The translations under genes and the position numbers were made by a program. The notes beneath the pieces were generated by a model that had not been told where the DNA came from, made no database searches, and was given only the letters and a program-made list of their open reading frames with translations. A stretch of 52,107 bases of DNA from Pirellulales bacterium (lineage in GTDB: Bacteria > Planctomycetota > Planctomycetia > Pirellulales > DATAWG01). Shown here piece after piece: positions 33,786 through 42,155 of this stretch. The stretch's first letter is position 1; each line of letters starts with the position of its first letter. The stretch covers positions 1 through 52,107 of the forward strand of contig DASZFO010000235.1 in NCBI GenBank assembly GCA_035939775.1, written 5' to 3'.

Positions 33786-34982
33786 ATGAGTTTTCATACT
33801 ATGCGAATCTTGATTGTGGTTGCGGTCTCGATTTTCCTTGGCCTGACGCTTGGTCTTGGCGCGACGGTCTTCGAACTGGGGTTGCGTCCCGACGGGTCGG
33901 GCCGGATCGAACTCGGGCCAGCGCACGTCGCGCCGACGCCCCCTCCTCCAGCGATTCAAGGTCCGCCGCCCAAGGCCGTCGTCGAAGGAGGCCAACTCGA
34001 GTTCAATTTTGGCAAGGCGGACAAGGGGACGCCGCAGCATCACGATTTCGTGATCCGCAACGTGGGGAAAGGAACGCTTGTGCTCGAGAAGGGTGAAACG
34101 AGCTGCTCTTGCACTGTCTCTGAGATCGAGCATCCCGAGGTGCCGCCGGGCGGCTCCACGAAGGTGACGATCGAGTGGAAGGGCAAGGCGATGGGGCCCT
34201 TCCGCAATAGCGCTCCCGTGCTCACCAACGACCCAGATCAGCGACGAATCGATTTGTTCATTGCCGGTGAAATCGTCTCGACCTATCGCGTCGAACCGGA
34301 GAAGCTGGTGTTCACAAGCATTTCGTCGAAGAAATCGGCCACTCAAACCGCGCGAATCTACTCGTTCGCCACCACTGACCTCGCCGTGCTCCGGCACGAG
34401 TTCTCCGGCGCCAGCACCGCGGCTTGGTTCGACTTGGCGATCGAGAAGATGTCGGCGGATGAGCTAAAACAGGAAGTCGGGGCAAAGAGCGGCTGCATTC
34501 TACGGCTTACAATCAAACCTGGCTTGCCGGCCGGACCATTTGCGCAGACAATCCGCCTCCAATTCAATCTGCCCGGCGATCCGGAGATTGAATTGCCGGT
34601 TGAGGGAAAGGTGAATAGTCCGATTGAAGTCGTTGGTCCGAATTGGGAACCCGAGCGCGGGATCCTAATGCTCGGGGAGGTTCGCGCGAGCGACGGGGCC
34701 AAGGCCGACTTGTTCCTGCTGCTCCGCGAAGTGGCCCAGGACAAGGTGAATCTGAGGCTGACTGGGCCGACCCTTGAGCCGCTGAAAGTGACCATTGGAA
34801 AACTAGAGAAACTGCCTCCGTCGGCGGCGAGAATTCCGTTGACGATCGAGGTGCCGCGCGGCGCTCGGGCAGTGAATCATTTGGGAAATGACCAGGGTAA
34901 GCTGGCGCGCGTCATTCTCGACACCGGACTGCCGGACGCGCCGCAGTTACAAATCTTGGTTCGCTACGTTGTGAAAGAATGA
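33786..34982 (+). CDS. DUF1573 domain protein, membrane-anchored
   Basis: The protein has 398 residues. One N-terminal membrane segment (ILIVVAVSIFLGLTLGLGAT) and a Pro-rich linker (PPPPAIQGPPPK) lead to a DUF1573 domain: LEFNFGKADKGTPQHHDFVI, GETSCSCTVSEIE, VPPGGSTKVTIEWK, FRNSAPVLTNDP. Further Ig-like beta domains follow. ATG 33801 is a possible alternative start. DUF1573 domains are Ig-like and found in envelope proteins. The gene is followed after 36 bases by the tetraheme lipoprotein gene, suggesting a shared envelope function. Confidence 0.87.
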   Translation: MSFHTMRILIVVAVSIFLGLTLGLGATVFELGLRPDGSGRIELGPAHVAPTPPPPAIQGPPPKAVVEGGQLEFNFGKADKGTPQHHDFVIRNVGKGTLVLEKGETSCSCTVSEIEHPEVPPGGSTKVTIEWKGKAMGPFRNSAPVLTNDPDQRRIDLFIAGEIVSTYRVEPEKLVFTSISSKKSATQTARIYSFATTDLAVLRHEFSGASTAAWFDLAIEKMSADELKQEVGAKSGCILRLTIKPGLPAGPFAQTIRLQFNLPGDPEIELPVEGKVNSPIEVVGPNWEPERGILMLGEVRASDGAKADLFLLLREVAQDKVNLRLTGPTLEPLKVTIGKLEKLPPSAARIPLTIEVPRGARAVNHLGNDQGKLARVILDTGLPDAPQLQILVRYVVKE

Positions 34983-35018
34983 AGGGTTTTGCGTTCTAAT
35001 CGAGCGGGATGTACACGG

Positions 35019-36827
35019 ATGTGCACAATCAAGAAATCGGCGGCAGCGGCGGCAGCGCTGATGGCTGCGCTAGTCGTCTCGGCGGGTTGTCCGCGCGAAG
35101 AGGGGACCGCCGCAAAGCCTAAGAAGCCGTCTCCTGACGCTGTCGCCGGCGCCGTCACCTCGACTTCCATTGAAGCGCTGCCCAGCAAAACCGCCGAAAA
35201 GCTGCCCGCCGAGAACCGCCGGGGACTGTCCCCTTTTGTGGAGCGGGCACCATCGCCAGATGGTCGGGAACAAAAGGGGACTGTCCCCCTCTCCTCGGAC
35301 GATTCTCGGATCGGCTCTAATCCGGCAATCCCGGAATCGTCGAAGAACTCTGCCAGCGATCGTGAGAAGGCCGACCAAGCTGCATCCCGCAATGAAACAA
35401 AACCGCCATCAGCAGTGGACGCGAACCACGGCGACTCTACTTCTCATCTGGCCCCAGATCCTGACGACCCGCTCCTTCAGGACTGGCCGATGCCCGCGGC
35501 CGTCATTGTGGCTACCGGCATGCAAATGGGTTATATCGAGCCGTGCGGCTGCTCCGGCAAGGAGAATCAGAAAGGGGGCCTGAGCCGGCGGCATAGCTAC
35601 CTCAAGAAGCTCGCCGCTAGTGGCATGACCGTCGTGCCGGTCGATGTGGGTGAGCAGGTTCGCCGCTTCGGCAATCAGTCGGAGATCAAGTTTCAGGCCA
35701 CGGCCGATGCACTGAAGACGATGAAATATGGAGCGGTGGCGCTGGGCACCGACGATCTGCGGCTCCCGGTTCAATCGCTGTTGGCCGCAGTCAGCGATTC
35801 GCCGGACAGTCCCGGCCCCTTTGTCTCGGCCAATGCCGCGCTAATCAGCTTCGATCAGACCTACATCCCGCGGCTGCGAATCGTTCCAGCGGGCAAGCTG
35901 AAGCTCGGCGTAACCGCGGTCATCGGCGACTCGGCCCAGCGGGCGATCAGCAATGACGACATCAAATTCAAGCCGGCGTCCGATGCGATCAGGGAAATCC
36001 TCCCCGAAATGCAAAAGGCGCATTGTGATCGGCTGATTCTGCTGGCTCACGCGACCAAGGACGAGTCGATCGCGCTGGCCAAAGCCTTCCCGCAATTCGA
36101 TTTCGTAATCAGCTCCGGCGGCGCGCCGGAACCGCCGCGCGAGCCGATCGTCGTCGAGGGAACCAAGACCCGGCTGGTCGAGGTGGGGCAAAAGGGAGAG
36201 TATGCCAACGTGATCGGCTTGTTCGACGATTCGCGGGAGCCGGCGCGTTTTCGCGTCGTGCCGCTGGCCGCGCGGCTAGGCGAATCGGACGAAATGCACC
36301 AGTTGATGGCCTCCTATCAGGACCAATTGAAGCAGGTCGAGCTTTCGGGGCTGGGGCTGGTGCCGACTCCGCATCCGAGCGGGAGGCAGTTTGTTGGCTC
36401 CAAGGTCTGCGGCGATTGCCACACCAAGGCGTATGCCGTGTGGAAGGAAACGCCGCACGCCAAAGCGTTCGACACCCTTGCCAATCTCAAACCGTCGCGA
36501 CAATATGATCCGGAGTGCTTAAGCTGCCACGTCACCGGTTGGGAGCCGCAAAAGTTCTATCCGTTCCTAGGGGGTTACACTAGCCTGGAGAAGACGCCGC
36601 TGTTGGCCCATAATGGCTGCGAGAACTGCCACGGACCCGGCTCCGCCCATGTGGCCGCGGAATCGGGCGACGCAAAGCTGACTGACAAGGATGTCGCTGA
36701 TCGCCGAGCCGCCATGCGGGCGGTCAAGTCGGCCGACACCTGCATCCAGTGCCACGACGACGACAACAGTATCAAATTCGATTTCAAAACGTACTGGCCG
36801 AAGGTCGAACACCACGGAAAAGATTAG
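35019..36827 (+). CDS. Tetraheme cytochrome c554-like lipoprotein with metallophosphatase-like region
   Basis: The protein has 602 residues from ATG 35019. A lipobox (MAALVVSAGC) predicts a lipoprotein. An N-terminal linker contains an in-frame repeat (about residues 65-102). A 5'-nucleotidase/UshA-like region follows with MGYIEPCGCSGKENQKGGLS, VVPVDVGE and GAVALGTDDL. The C-terminal domain has four CxxCH c-heme sites at 464-468 (CGDCH), 500-504 (CLSCH), 534-538 (CENCH) and 575-579 (CIQCH), similar to cytochrome c554 proteins. It probably acts in envelope electron transfer. The link with the phosphatase-like region is characteristic of planctomycetes but unexplained. Confidence 0.88.
   Translation: MCTIKKSAAAAAALMAALVVSAGCPREEGTAAKPKKPSPDAVAGAVTSTSIEALPSKTAEKLPAENRRGLSPFVERAPSPDGREQKGTVPLSSDDSRIGSNPAIPESSKNSASDREKADQAASRNETKPPSAVDANHGDSTSHLAPDPDDPLLQDWPMPAAVIVATGMQMGYIEPCGCSGKENQKGGLSRRHSYLKKLAASGMTVVPVDVGEQVRRFGNQSEIKFQATADALKTMKYGAVALGTDDLRLPVQSLLAAVSDSPDSPGPFVSANAALISFDQTYIPRLRIVPAGKLKLGVTAVIGDSAQRAISNDDIKFKPASDAIREILPEMQKAHCDRLILLAHATKDESIALAKAFPQFDFVISSGGAPEPPREPIVVEGTKTRLVEVGQKGEYANVIGLFDDSREPARFRVVPLAARLGESDEMHQLMASYQDQLKQVELSGLGLVPTPHPSGRQFVGSKVCGDCHTKAYAVWKETPHAKAFDTLANLKPSRQYDPECLSCHVTGWEPQKFYPFLGGYTSLEKTPLLAHNGCENCHGPGSAHVAAESGDAKLTDKDVADRRAAMRAVKSADTCIQCHDDDNSIKFDFKTYWPKVEHHGKD
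35211..35322. repeat. GGGGACTGTCCCC repeat element, copy 4, in frame within the cytochrome gene
   Basis: The sequence is closely similar to copy 1 (20741-20855): GAGAACCGCCGGGGACTGTC near the left, GTCGGGAACAAAAGGGGACT in the middle, CTCGGATCGGCTCTAATCCG at the right. Here it is translated within the lipoprotein, giving ENRRGLSPFVERAPS and EQKGTVPLSS. It adds about 37 residues without a stop codon or frame change. Confidence 0.8.
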
Positions 36828-36833
36828 GGTTTC

Positions 36834-37775
36834 ATGCGCAAAGTCCTCGTCACTGGCGGCGCTGGGTTTATCGGGTCTCACGTGGTCGATGCGCTGGTGC
36901 GGCGCGGTGATCAGGTGCGCGTGCTCGATAATCTCAGCACCGGCAATCTGGCCAATCTGGCCGAGGTCCGCGGGCGGATCGAGTTCATCGAGGCCGATCT
37001 CAACGACGCCGCGGCGGTGGCTCGGGCAGTGGAAGGGGCGGATTGCATCTTTCACGAGGCCGCGCTCGCCTCCGTGCCGCGGAGCGTCGAACGGCCGCTC
37101 GAGACCCATGCCGCCTGTGTCACCGGCACGCTCGTGCTGCTCGATGCCGCGCGGAAAGCCGGGGTCCGGCGACTGGTCTACGCCGCTTCGAGCAGCGCTT
37201 ATGGCAATCAGCCGGCCGCGTCGAAACGCGAGAGCGATCTGCCGATGCCGATTTCGCCATACGGGGCGGCCAAAGTAGCTGCGGAATATTATTGCCAGGC
37301 GTTCGCCGCGATGGAGGAGATTGAAACAGTTGCCCTGCGATACTTCAACGTCTTCGGTCCGCGGCAGGATCCGAACAGCGAATACTCGGCCGTTATCCCG
37401 CGGTTCATCACGCTGATGCTTGGCGACAAGCGGCCGACCATCTTCGGCGATGGCAATCAATCGCGAGACTTTACATTCGTCGGCGACGTCGTGGCCGGGA
37501 ACCTGCTGGCCGGCGATGCGCCAAACGTCTCCGGCCGCGTCTTCAATATCGCCACCGGACACCAGGTGAATTTGCTTGAGCTGATCTCCGCGCTGAATCG
37601 GCTGCTCGATACCGACGTCGCGCCGATCTTTGCTCCACCCCGAGCTGGCGACGTCCGCGAAAGCCTGGCCGACATCACCCTGGCCCGCCAGCACCTCCGT
37701 TACGAGCCGAGCGTCCGCTTCGACGAGGGCCTGCGCCGCTCGATCGACTACTATTGCTCGCTCGTAAAAAAATGA
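36834..37775 (+). CDS. NAD-dependent sugar-nucleotide epimerase/dehydratase
   Basis: The protein has 313 residues. The Rossmann motif GGAGFIG (G8, G11, G14) is at the N-terminus. Catalytic YxxxK is Y143-K147 in SPYGAAKVAAEYY, with S120/S121 in VYAASSSAYGN. RYFNVFGPRQDP and FTFVGDVVAGN are typical of extended SDRs close to UDP-glucose or UDP-GlcNAc 4-epimerases. The start lies six bases after the cytochrome gene stop with GGG just upstream, so it is probably in the same operon. It would serve surface glycan synthesis; the exact substrate cannot be assigned. Confidence 0.92.
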   Translation: MRKVLVTGGAGFIGSHVVDALVRRGDQVRVLDNLSTGNLANLAEVRGRIEFIEADLNDAAAVARAVEGADCIFHEAALASVPRSVERPLETHAACVTGTLVLLDAARKAGVRRLVYAASSSAYGNQPAASKRESDLPMPISPYGAAKVAAEYYCQAFAAMEEIETVALRYFNVFGPRQDPNSEYSAVIPRFITLMLGDKRPTIFGDGNQSRDFTFVGDVVAGNLLAGDAPNVSGRVFNIATGHQVNLLELISALNRLLDTDVAPIFAPPRAGDVRESLADITLARQHLRYEPSVRFDEGLRRSIDYYCSLVKK

Positions 37776-37782
37776 TTTGCGG

Positions 37783-37876
37783 GGTGCCATCCCCACGCGG
37801 GCACCGGCGCCAGCAGGTCGGCGTGGGCATGGACTGTGTTGGCTCATGGCCACTCAGGGCAGTGGCCATGGCACCC
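37783..37876. repeat. GGGTGCCA repeat element, intergenic copy
   Basis: It is bounded by GGGTGCCA (37783-37790) and TGGCACCC (37869-37876), with CCAGCAGGTCGGCGTGGGCA and GGCCACTCAGGGCAGTGGCC inside. A second copy in the opposite orientation lies within the secreted glycosidase-like gene at 42491-42597. It is non-coding here and sits between the convergent epimerase and DUF1559 genes, where its stems could act as a terminator. Confidence 0.75.
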
Positions 37877-37899
37877 ATAAAATCAGGTTTGACGCTCCA

Positions 37900-39441
37900 C
37901 TAGAAACTTTCGATCACCTCGCCGCCGGCTCGCGTGACGAGGGCCTTCAAAGTCTTTGAATCGAGCGTGCCCGGCACGAGACGGACCGAGCCGTCGCAGA
38001 GCGCCGCGTAGAAGCCGCCGCTATAGAAGCGGCCAAGCCCCTGGGTTGGCTGCTGCGGATCAAACTGCCAATCGTCGGGCTTGGTCCAGATCGCGGCGTG
38101 GTCGTCGTCTGATTCGATGACCATGAGCGTATTGGAGGTCCCGTCGGTTATGTCCTTGAACTCGGTCGGTTTGTCGGCTGTGAACACCGCGCCGTTGCCG
38201 ACTGGCAAAAGATAGTTCGTCCGGCCGGGCTCCTTATTCTTGGAGACCGGCAGGCGGTAGATCTCCGGCATCTTGTCGATCAAGGCCCGATTGTGCGGAC
38301 TGTCCCAGGCTTCGTCGAGGTGAAACTGCTGATAGAGCGGATTCTCGTCGAGATAAGGCAGAATCGCGACCCGCCAACTCAAAAGCGGCGTAGCTTGAGG
38401 GCTAAGGCTGGCGGGCAACGGAAAATGCTTGTGCGCCGAGTGATAATTGTGCATCGCTAGCGCAATCTGTTTGAGGTTGTTCGACGACCGCACCATCGCG
38501 CTCTTGCGCTCGAGCGACTCGATGGGCCGCGCAAGAGAGGCCAGGACTGTGTCGATGCCGCGATTCTTCTCGTCCCAAACCAACAATAGCCGTTTGCCGT
38601 CCAGTCGCGGCAGCATCAACGCGGCCACCTCGTCATAATTGGGGACGACCTTTCGCGTGCCTCCGTTCTCGCCGGCCAAGTGGAGCATATCGCCCAGCTT
38701 GCTCCGTAAAGCCTCGGCTGCCTGGGAATCCTCGGATTGGATTGTTAGCCGCACGGCGGCATGCGGAGGCGGATCGATCCCGGCGGCGGCCCACAGCACG
38801 CCGCGCGTGAACACGTTAATCGGCCCGCCACCGATTTCCTTGGGCAATTCGCCGATGGCCTCTTCCAGCACGCGGCGATAATGCTTCGGGGGCAACAACA
38901 GCACCTGGGCCGCCGTGTCGCCCGCGGCTTCCAAGGCCGGCGCCAGCTCGGGGCGTGGATCCAGTACTATTCCGGCTAGTCGCGTCAATGTCTCCCGATC
39001 GGGTGCAATCAGGAGCAAGTCCCCCCGCCGTTCGGTTGCGGCGACGATGCCGACGATTCCGCGAATCGCCTTCTCGTCGCTGGAAGTGTCGAGTGGGATC
39101 GCGGCAAACGGCCTTGCCTGGCGCAGGCCGCCGGAAAGAGTGAAAAACGCGTAGACATCCTTCACGCCAGCGTCGATCAATCGCTGTCGGAGCCCGCCGA
39201 CAGCGACTTTGATGGCCGCGGCTTCTTCCGTGCTGACAAGCCGCAGCGAAGCGGCCTGATCGACGAGCGGATCGACGGCAACTCGCGTGAGATCGAGATG
39301 GGCCACGGCGACCGTCTGCTCGTCGATGAGCGGCGCGACGATTTTCGCGCGGACGGTCGCGTCGAACTTGTCCTGGCCGACGGCGGCGCCGGCAGTGAGT
39401 GCCAACATGGCCATTGCCGCGGTGCTGAAAAGGACTCTCAT
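37900..39441 (-). CDS. Exported DUF1559 protein
   Basis: The protein has 513 residues. The signal peptide is MRVLFSTAAMAMLALTAGAA. The first 300 residues are a soluble region with no named family (LDLTRVAVDPLVDQAASLRL, VLLLPPKHYRRVLEEAIGEL). The C-terminal part is DUF1559-like: NNLKQIALAMHNYHSAHKHF, LLSWRVAILPYLDENPLYQQ, ITDGTSNTLMVIESDDDHA, FYSGGFYAALCDGSVRLV. Its start overlaps the gene before it by four bases (39438-39441). It is the last gene of the ECF sigma factor operon, so it may be under that regulator. Confidence 0.9.
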   Translation of the reverse strand: MRVLFSTAAMAMLALTAGAAVGQDKFDATVRAKIVAPLIDEQTVAVAHLDLTRVAVDPLVDQAASLRLVSTEEAAAIKVAVGGLRQRLIDAGVKDVYAFFTLSGGLRQARPFAAIPLDTSSDEKAIRGIVGIVAATERRGDLLLIAPDRETLTRLAGIVLDPRPELAPALEAAGDTAAQVLLLPPKHYRRVLEEAIGELPKEIGGGPINVFTRGVLWAAAGIDPPPHAAVRLTIQSEDSQAAEALRSKLGDMLHLAGENGGTRKVVPNYDEVAALMLPRLDGKRLLLVWDEKNRGIDTVLASLARPIESLERKSAMVRSSNNLKQIALAMHNYHSAHKHFPLPASLSPQATPLLSWRVAILPYLDENPLYQQFHLDEAWDSPHNRALIDKMPEIYRLPVSKNKEPGRTNYLLPVGNGAVFTADKPTEFKDITDGTSNTLMVIESDDDHAAIWTKPDDWQFDPQQPTQGLGRFYSGGFYAALCDGSVRLVPGTLDSKTLKALVTRAGGEVIESF

Positions 39442-40883
39442 CGTTTTGCTCCCTCAGAGGCGAGTTGGATTTCGTAAAGAGTCGGATTGTCGATCGGAAA
39501 CGGGGATTCGAGTTTTGCGGTATCGCCTTTGCGGACATAGATGAATGGCTCGCCGCGATATGGATCGAGCGGAATCGGCACTTCCGTGACGTCTCTCAGG
39601 CTCTCGGGCAGCTTGCCTTCATGCCCGGCGGCATAGAGCCGCAGCGCTTCGAGCACTTCGAGAGCGGCGATTTTTTGAATCGATCGGGTTTCTGCGTTCT
39701 TGACGTTAAACACTGCCGGCAGAAGGAGCGTGGCGAAGGGAATAATCTCTCGGCCGCGGGCGATGCTCTCATGCAATTTCTTATCTACTCGTTCCATTCC
39801 CTGGCGCGCTTCCGTGTAGGGGAGCGAGAGCCATTTGAATGTGTCGTCGCGAAGTTCGTTGTAGGTTTGCATCGAGTAGATCAGGATGACCTGGGCCGCC
39901 GACATGCCTTCCACTTCTGCCGGCGAGCGCCCCTCGGCGATCAAAGACCACTTCGCCCGCGGGTAGCCCTCGAGCATCGAGGCCACCGCCCCCAAGTCAA
40001 TCCAATCGGGCTGTCCCGAGCCACTGCCGGAGCCCATGAACGCGGAGAGTCGGCCCACGATCTTTTGCAAGATCCGGCGCCACTCGTCCGGCGTCAGATC
40101 CTTCTTTTCCAGATCGCGGAGCTCGGGATACGAGAGGTAAATCTCCGCGAATTCCGCTTCGTAGCCCGGACGAAAATCGATCAACGGCCGCGGCAGCGAG
40201 GCCAAGGCCCAATACAAGTTCGGCGCGCCCGGCTGCTGAATCAATGTTTCCAATTGATACGACATCATTCCGCCGATCGCGACGCCGACTAATCCATTGA
40301 TGAGCGTCGGTCCTTGGGCCACGTGCCGTGCGAGGGCAAAGCCGGTTTGCAAGGTGTGGATGGCGTCGTCGTATTTCCCGCCGGCGATCTGGAGTCGCGC
40401 CCGGACGGCCAGAATCCGGGCCCACGACCGGCTCGACTGAACGTCCGGCAGCAGGATCGAATAGAATTCGTGCTCCCGAATCGGAATATCCCAGTCGCAC
40501 GAATCGCAGCGGGCGCCGCGATCGAGCAATTCGATAATCCCGGACCGGCTCGACATTAGCCAAGCGTACTTCCTTCCTTCTCCGCTCACTTCTTTGCGCA
40601 GCTTGGGCAGCGGCATCTCGATCCACTTGTCGAGCGTGTCCCAGAATGCAGTGTCACTGAACAATTGGGTCTGCTCGTGCGGCACCTTGAGGTATTGGAC
40701 GGCCGCGTTGCCGGGCCGACGATCCAAGAGCGGCGGCAAAAGCTGATACTTGAGCGCCTCGCGGGGCTCGCCAGCCGGGTGCAAGACGATCTTGATCGGC
40801 GGCTTGTCCGCGTCTTGTCCTCGCGCCGTCGCCGCCGCCAGTGCAGCGCCGATCAATACAAAAGAGCCGAGATGGCGCATCAT
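39438..40883 (-). CDS. Exported protein of unknown function
   Basis: The protein has 481 residues with a signal peptide (LGSFVLIGAALAAATARGQ). The mature protein is largely helical and includes a pair of cysteines (RGARCDSCDWD) and a possible TPR-like stretch (ARLQIAGGKYDDAIHTLQTG). The C-terminal part (LEVLEALRLYAAGHEGKLPE, PIPLDPYRGEPFIYVRKGD) matches a pattern seen in planctomycete exported proteins paired with DUF1559 proteins. No catalytic motif is known. It shares four-base overlaps with both neighbours, so translation is coupled. Confidence 0.82.
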   Translation of the reverse strand: MMRHLGSFVLIGAALAAATARGQDADKPPIKIVLHPAGEPREALKYQLLPPLLDRRPGNAAVQYLKVPHEQTQLFSDTAFWDTLDKWIEMPLPKLRKEVSGEGRKYAWLMSSRSGIIELLDRGARCDSCDWDIPIREHEFYSILLPDVQSSRSWARILAVRARLQIAGGKYDDAIHTLQTGFALARHVAQGPTLINGLVGVAIGGMMSYQLETLIQQPGAPNLYWALASLPRPLIDFRPGYEAEFAEIYLSYPELRDLEKKDLTPDEWRRILQKIVGRLSAFMGSGSGSGQPDWIDLGAVASMLEGYPRAKWSLIAEGRSPAEVEGMSAAQVILIYSMQTYNELRDDTFKWLSLPYTEARQGMERVDKKLHESIARGREIIPFATLLLPAVFNVKNAETRSIQKIAALEVLEALRLYAAGHEGKLPESLRDVTEVPIPLDPYRGEPFIYVRKGDTAKLESPFPIDNPTLYEIQLASEGAKR

Positions 40884-41533
40884 AGTTTGCTCCCCTGGAG
40901 ATCTGATGGTTGGAAAATCGACTCATCCGGTCCACCGAGCGACTTGCCCGACTCGCGTAAAAGGCGTTGCCGCAATGTTCCATTCTGGATTTTGGAATCG
41001 GCGCTCTCCATGTCGATCATCGAGACGGCTTTGTCATTGGCTCGCCAACCGTTGCGGTTCGGCAAGCCCTCATCCAGCTCCGTGTCGCCGGCCGAGAGAA
41101 TTCCTCGGGCATCAGGTCGCCCGGAGAACGTGAGACGCCGCCGAATGCCGCGGTCGTCGATCGCTTCTCGGGCAACGGGCCGGGATGCAGACGGTCCCGT
41201 AGCGCCTGCGCGGCTCGTCGCCTGCGAAGTACCTTCCCGATCGGCAACGAGCGCCGGTCGATTGATCAACATCACTACCAGCAGAGTCGCCGCGATCGAA
41301 GTCATCGCCGCCAGCGCTCCCGGCCAAGACAAGCGACGAACGAGGCTCGCGGGCTGCAGTTTGCGTCCGCAATGAACGCAAATAAACTGGTGCCCCGCCG
41401 GATGATTGCAGGCGGGCGTCTTTTCGCGCGGCGTCAACTCGCTCGCTACTGCCCCGAGCACGCGCGGGCGCAATCCGGCCTCAAGTCCCTTGGGCGTCAG
41501 TCGGGCCAATAGTTCTTCGATGTCGTCGTTCAT
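40880..41533 (-). CDS. Putative zinc-binding anti-sigma-like membrane protein
   Basis: The protein has 217 residues from ATG 41533, which overlaps the sigma factor stop by four bases. The cytoplasmic N-terminus has a short helix (DDIEELLARLTPKGLEAGLR) and then H48-x3-C52-x2-C55 in GHQFICVHCGRK, which matches the HxxxCxxC core of zinc-binding anti-sigma domains. One membrane segment follows (ALAAMTSIAATLLVVMLI), then an extracytoplasmic tail of low complexity. Its position right after the ECF factor supports an anti-sigma role. The motif spacing to the first histidine is not checked, so the role is inferred. Confidence 0.6.
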   Translation of the reverse strand: MNDDIEELLARLTPKGLEAGLRPRVLGAVASELTPREKTPACNHPAGHQFICVHCGRKLQPASLVRRLSWPGALAAMTSIAATLLVVMLINRPALVADREGTSQATSRAGATGPSASRPVAREAIDDRGIRRRLTFSGRPDARGILSAGDTELDEGLPNRNGWRANDKAVSMIDMESADSKIQNGTLRQRLLRESGKSLGGPDESIFQPSDLQGSKL

Positions 41534-42057
41534 TTCGGTTGCCTCGCCATCCAGGTTTGCATTTTTGCCAAGGCCGCGCGATAGCGGGTGGCCACAGTCC
41601 CTTGCGGCGCCCCGATCACGCGGCTGATTTGTTGAAACGTCAACTCGGCATAGGTTTTTAGTTCCACGACTTCCCGCAGCTCGGGACTCAATTGCCCCAT
41701 CGCCGCGGCGACGATCTCCGCGATATCCCGGGCCTCGGCGTCGCTCGGCGCGCAACAGAACAGGTCATCTGCCGTCAGTGGCTTTCGCTCGCGCTCGAGT
41801 CGCGCCCGGCTCGCCGCAAATCGCGCCGACTCGTTCCGGGCGACGGTGAACACATAAGCCTCCAGGTTGGCAACCTTGGCGAATCCCTGTCGCGTGCGAG
41901 CCAGACGGAGGAACGATTCCTGCAATGCATCGCCCGCGTCGTCTCGCGAGCCCAGGCGAACGAGCAGGTAATGACCGAGGCGATCGGCGTAGGTGTCGTA
42001 CAACTCGGCGAAGGCAGCCTGGTCGCCTCGCGCCAATCTTGCCTGGAGCGTTTCCAT
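41530..42057 (-). CDS. ECF-type RNA polymerase sigma factor
   Basis: The protein has 175 residues. Region 2 is AFAELYDTYADRLGHYL with DDAGDALQESFLRLA. Region 4 is LSPELREVVELKTYAELTFQ with QQISRVIGAPQGTVATRYR, a helix-turn-helix. It is the first gene of a four-gene run in which each start overlaps the previous stop by four bases: sigma factor, anti-sigma-like protein, exported protein, DUF1559 protein. ECF factors respond to envelope signals. The target promoters are not identifiable in the window. Confidence 0.93.
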   Translation of the reverse strand: METLQARLARGDQAAFAELYDTYADRLGHYLLVRLGSRDDAGDALQESFLRLARTRQGFAKVANLEAYVFTVARNESARFAASRARLERERKPLTADDLFCCAPSDAEARDIAEIVAAAMGQLSPELREVVELKTYAELTFQQISRVIGAPQGTVATRYRAALAKMQTWMARQPK

Positions 42058-42155
42058 CCGGCTGCTCGACCTGTTTGCTGCGTACTATGAAGAAGACCGA
42101 CGCGGGCGACGGATTTATTGGAGAATCCGGTCTGAATGTCGGAAAAAGTCAAGAC

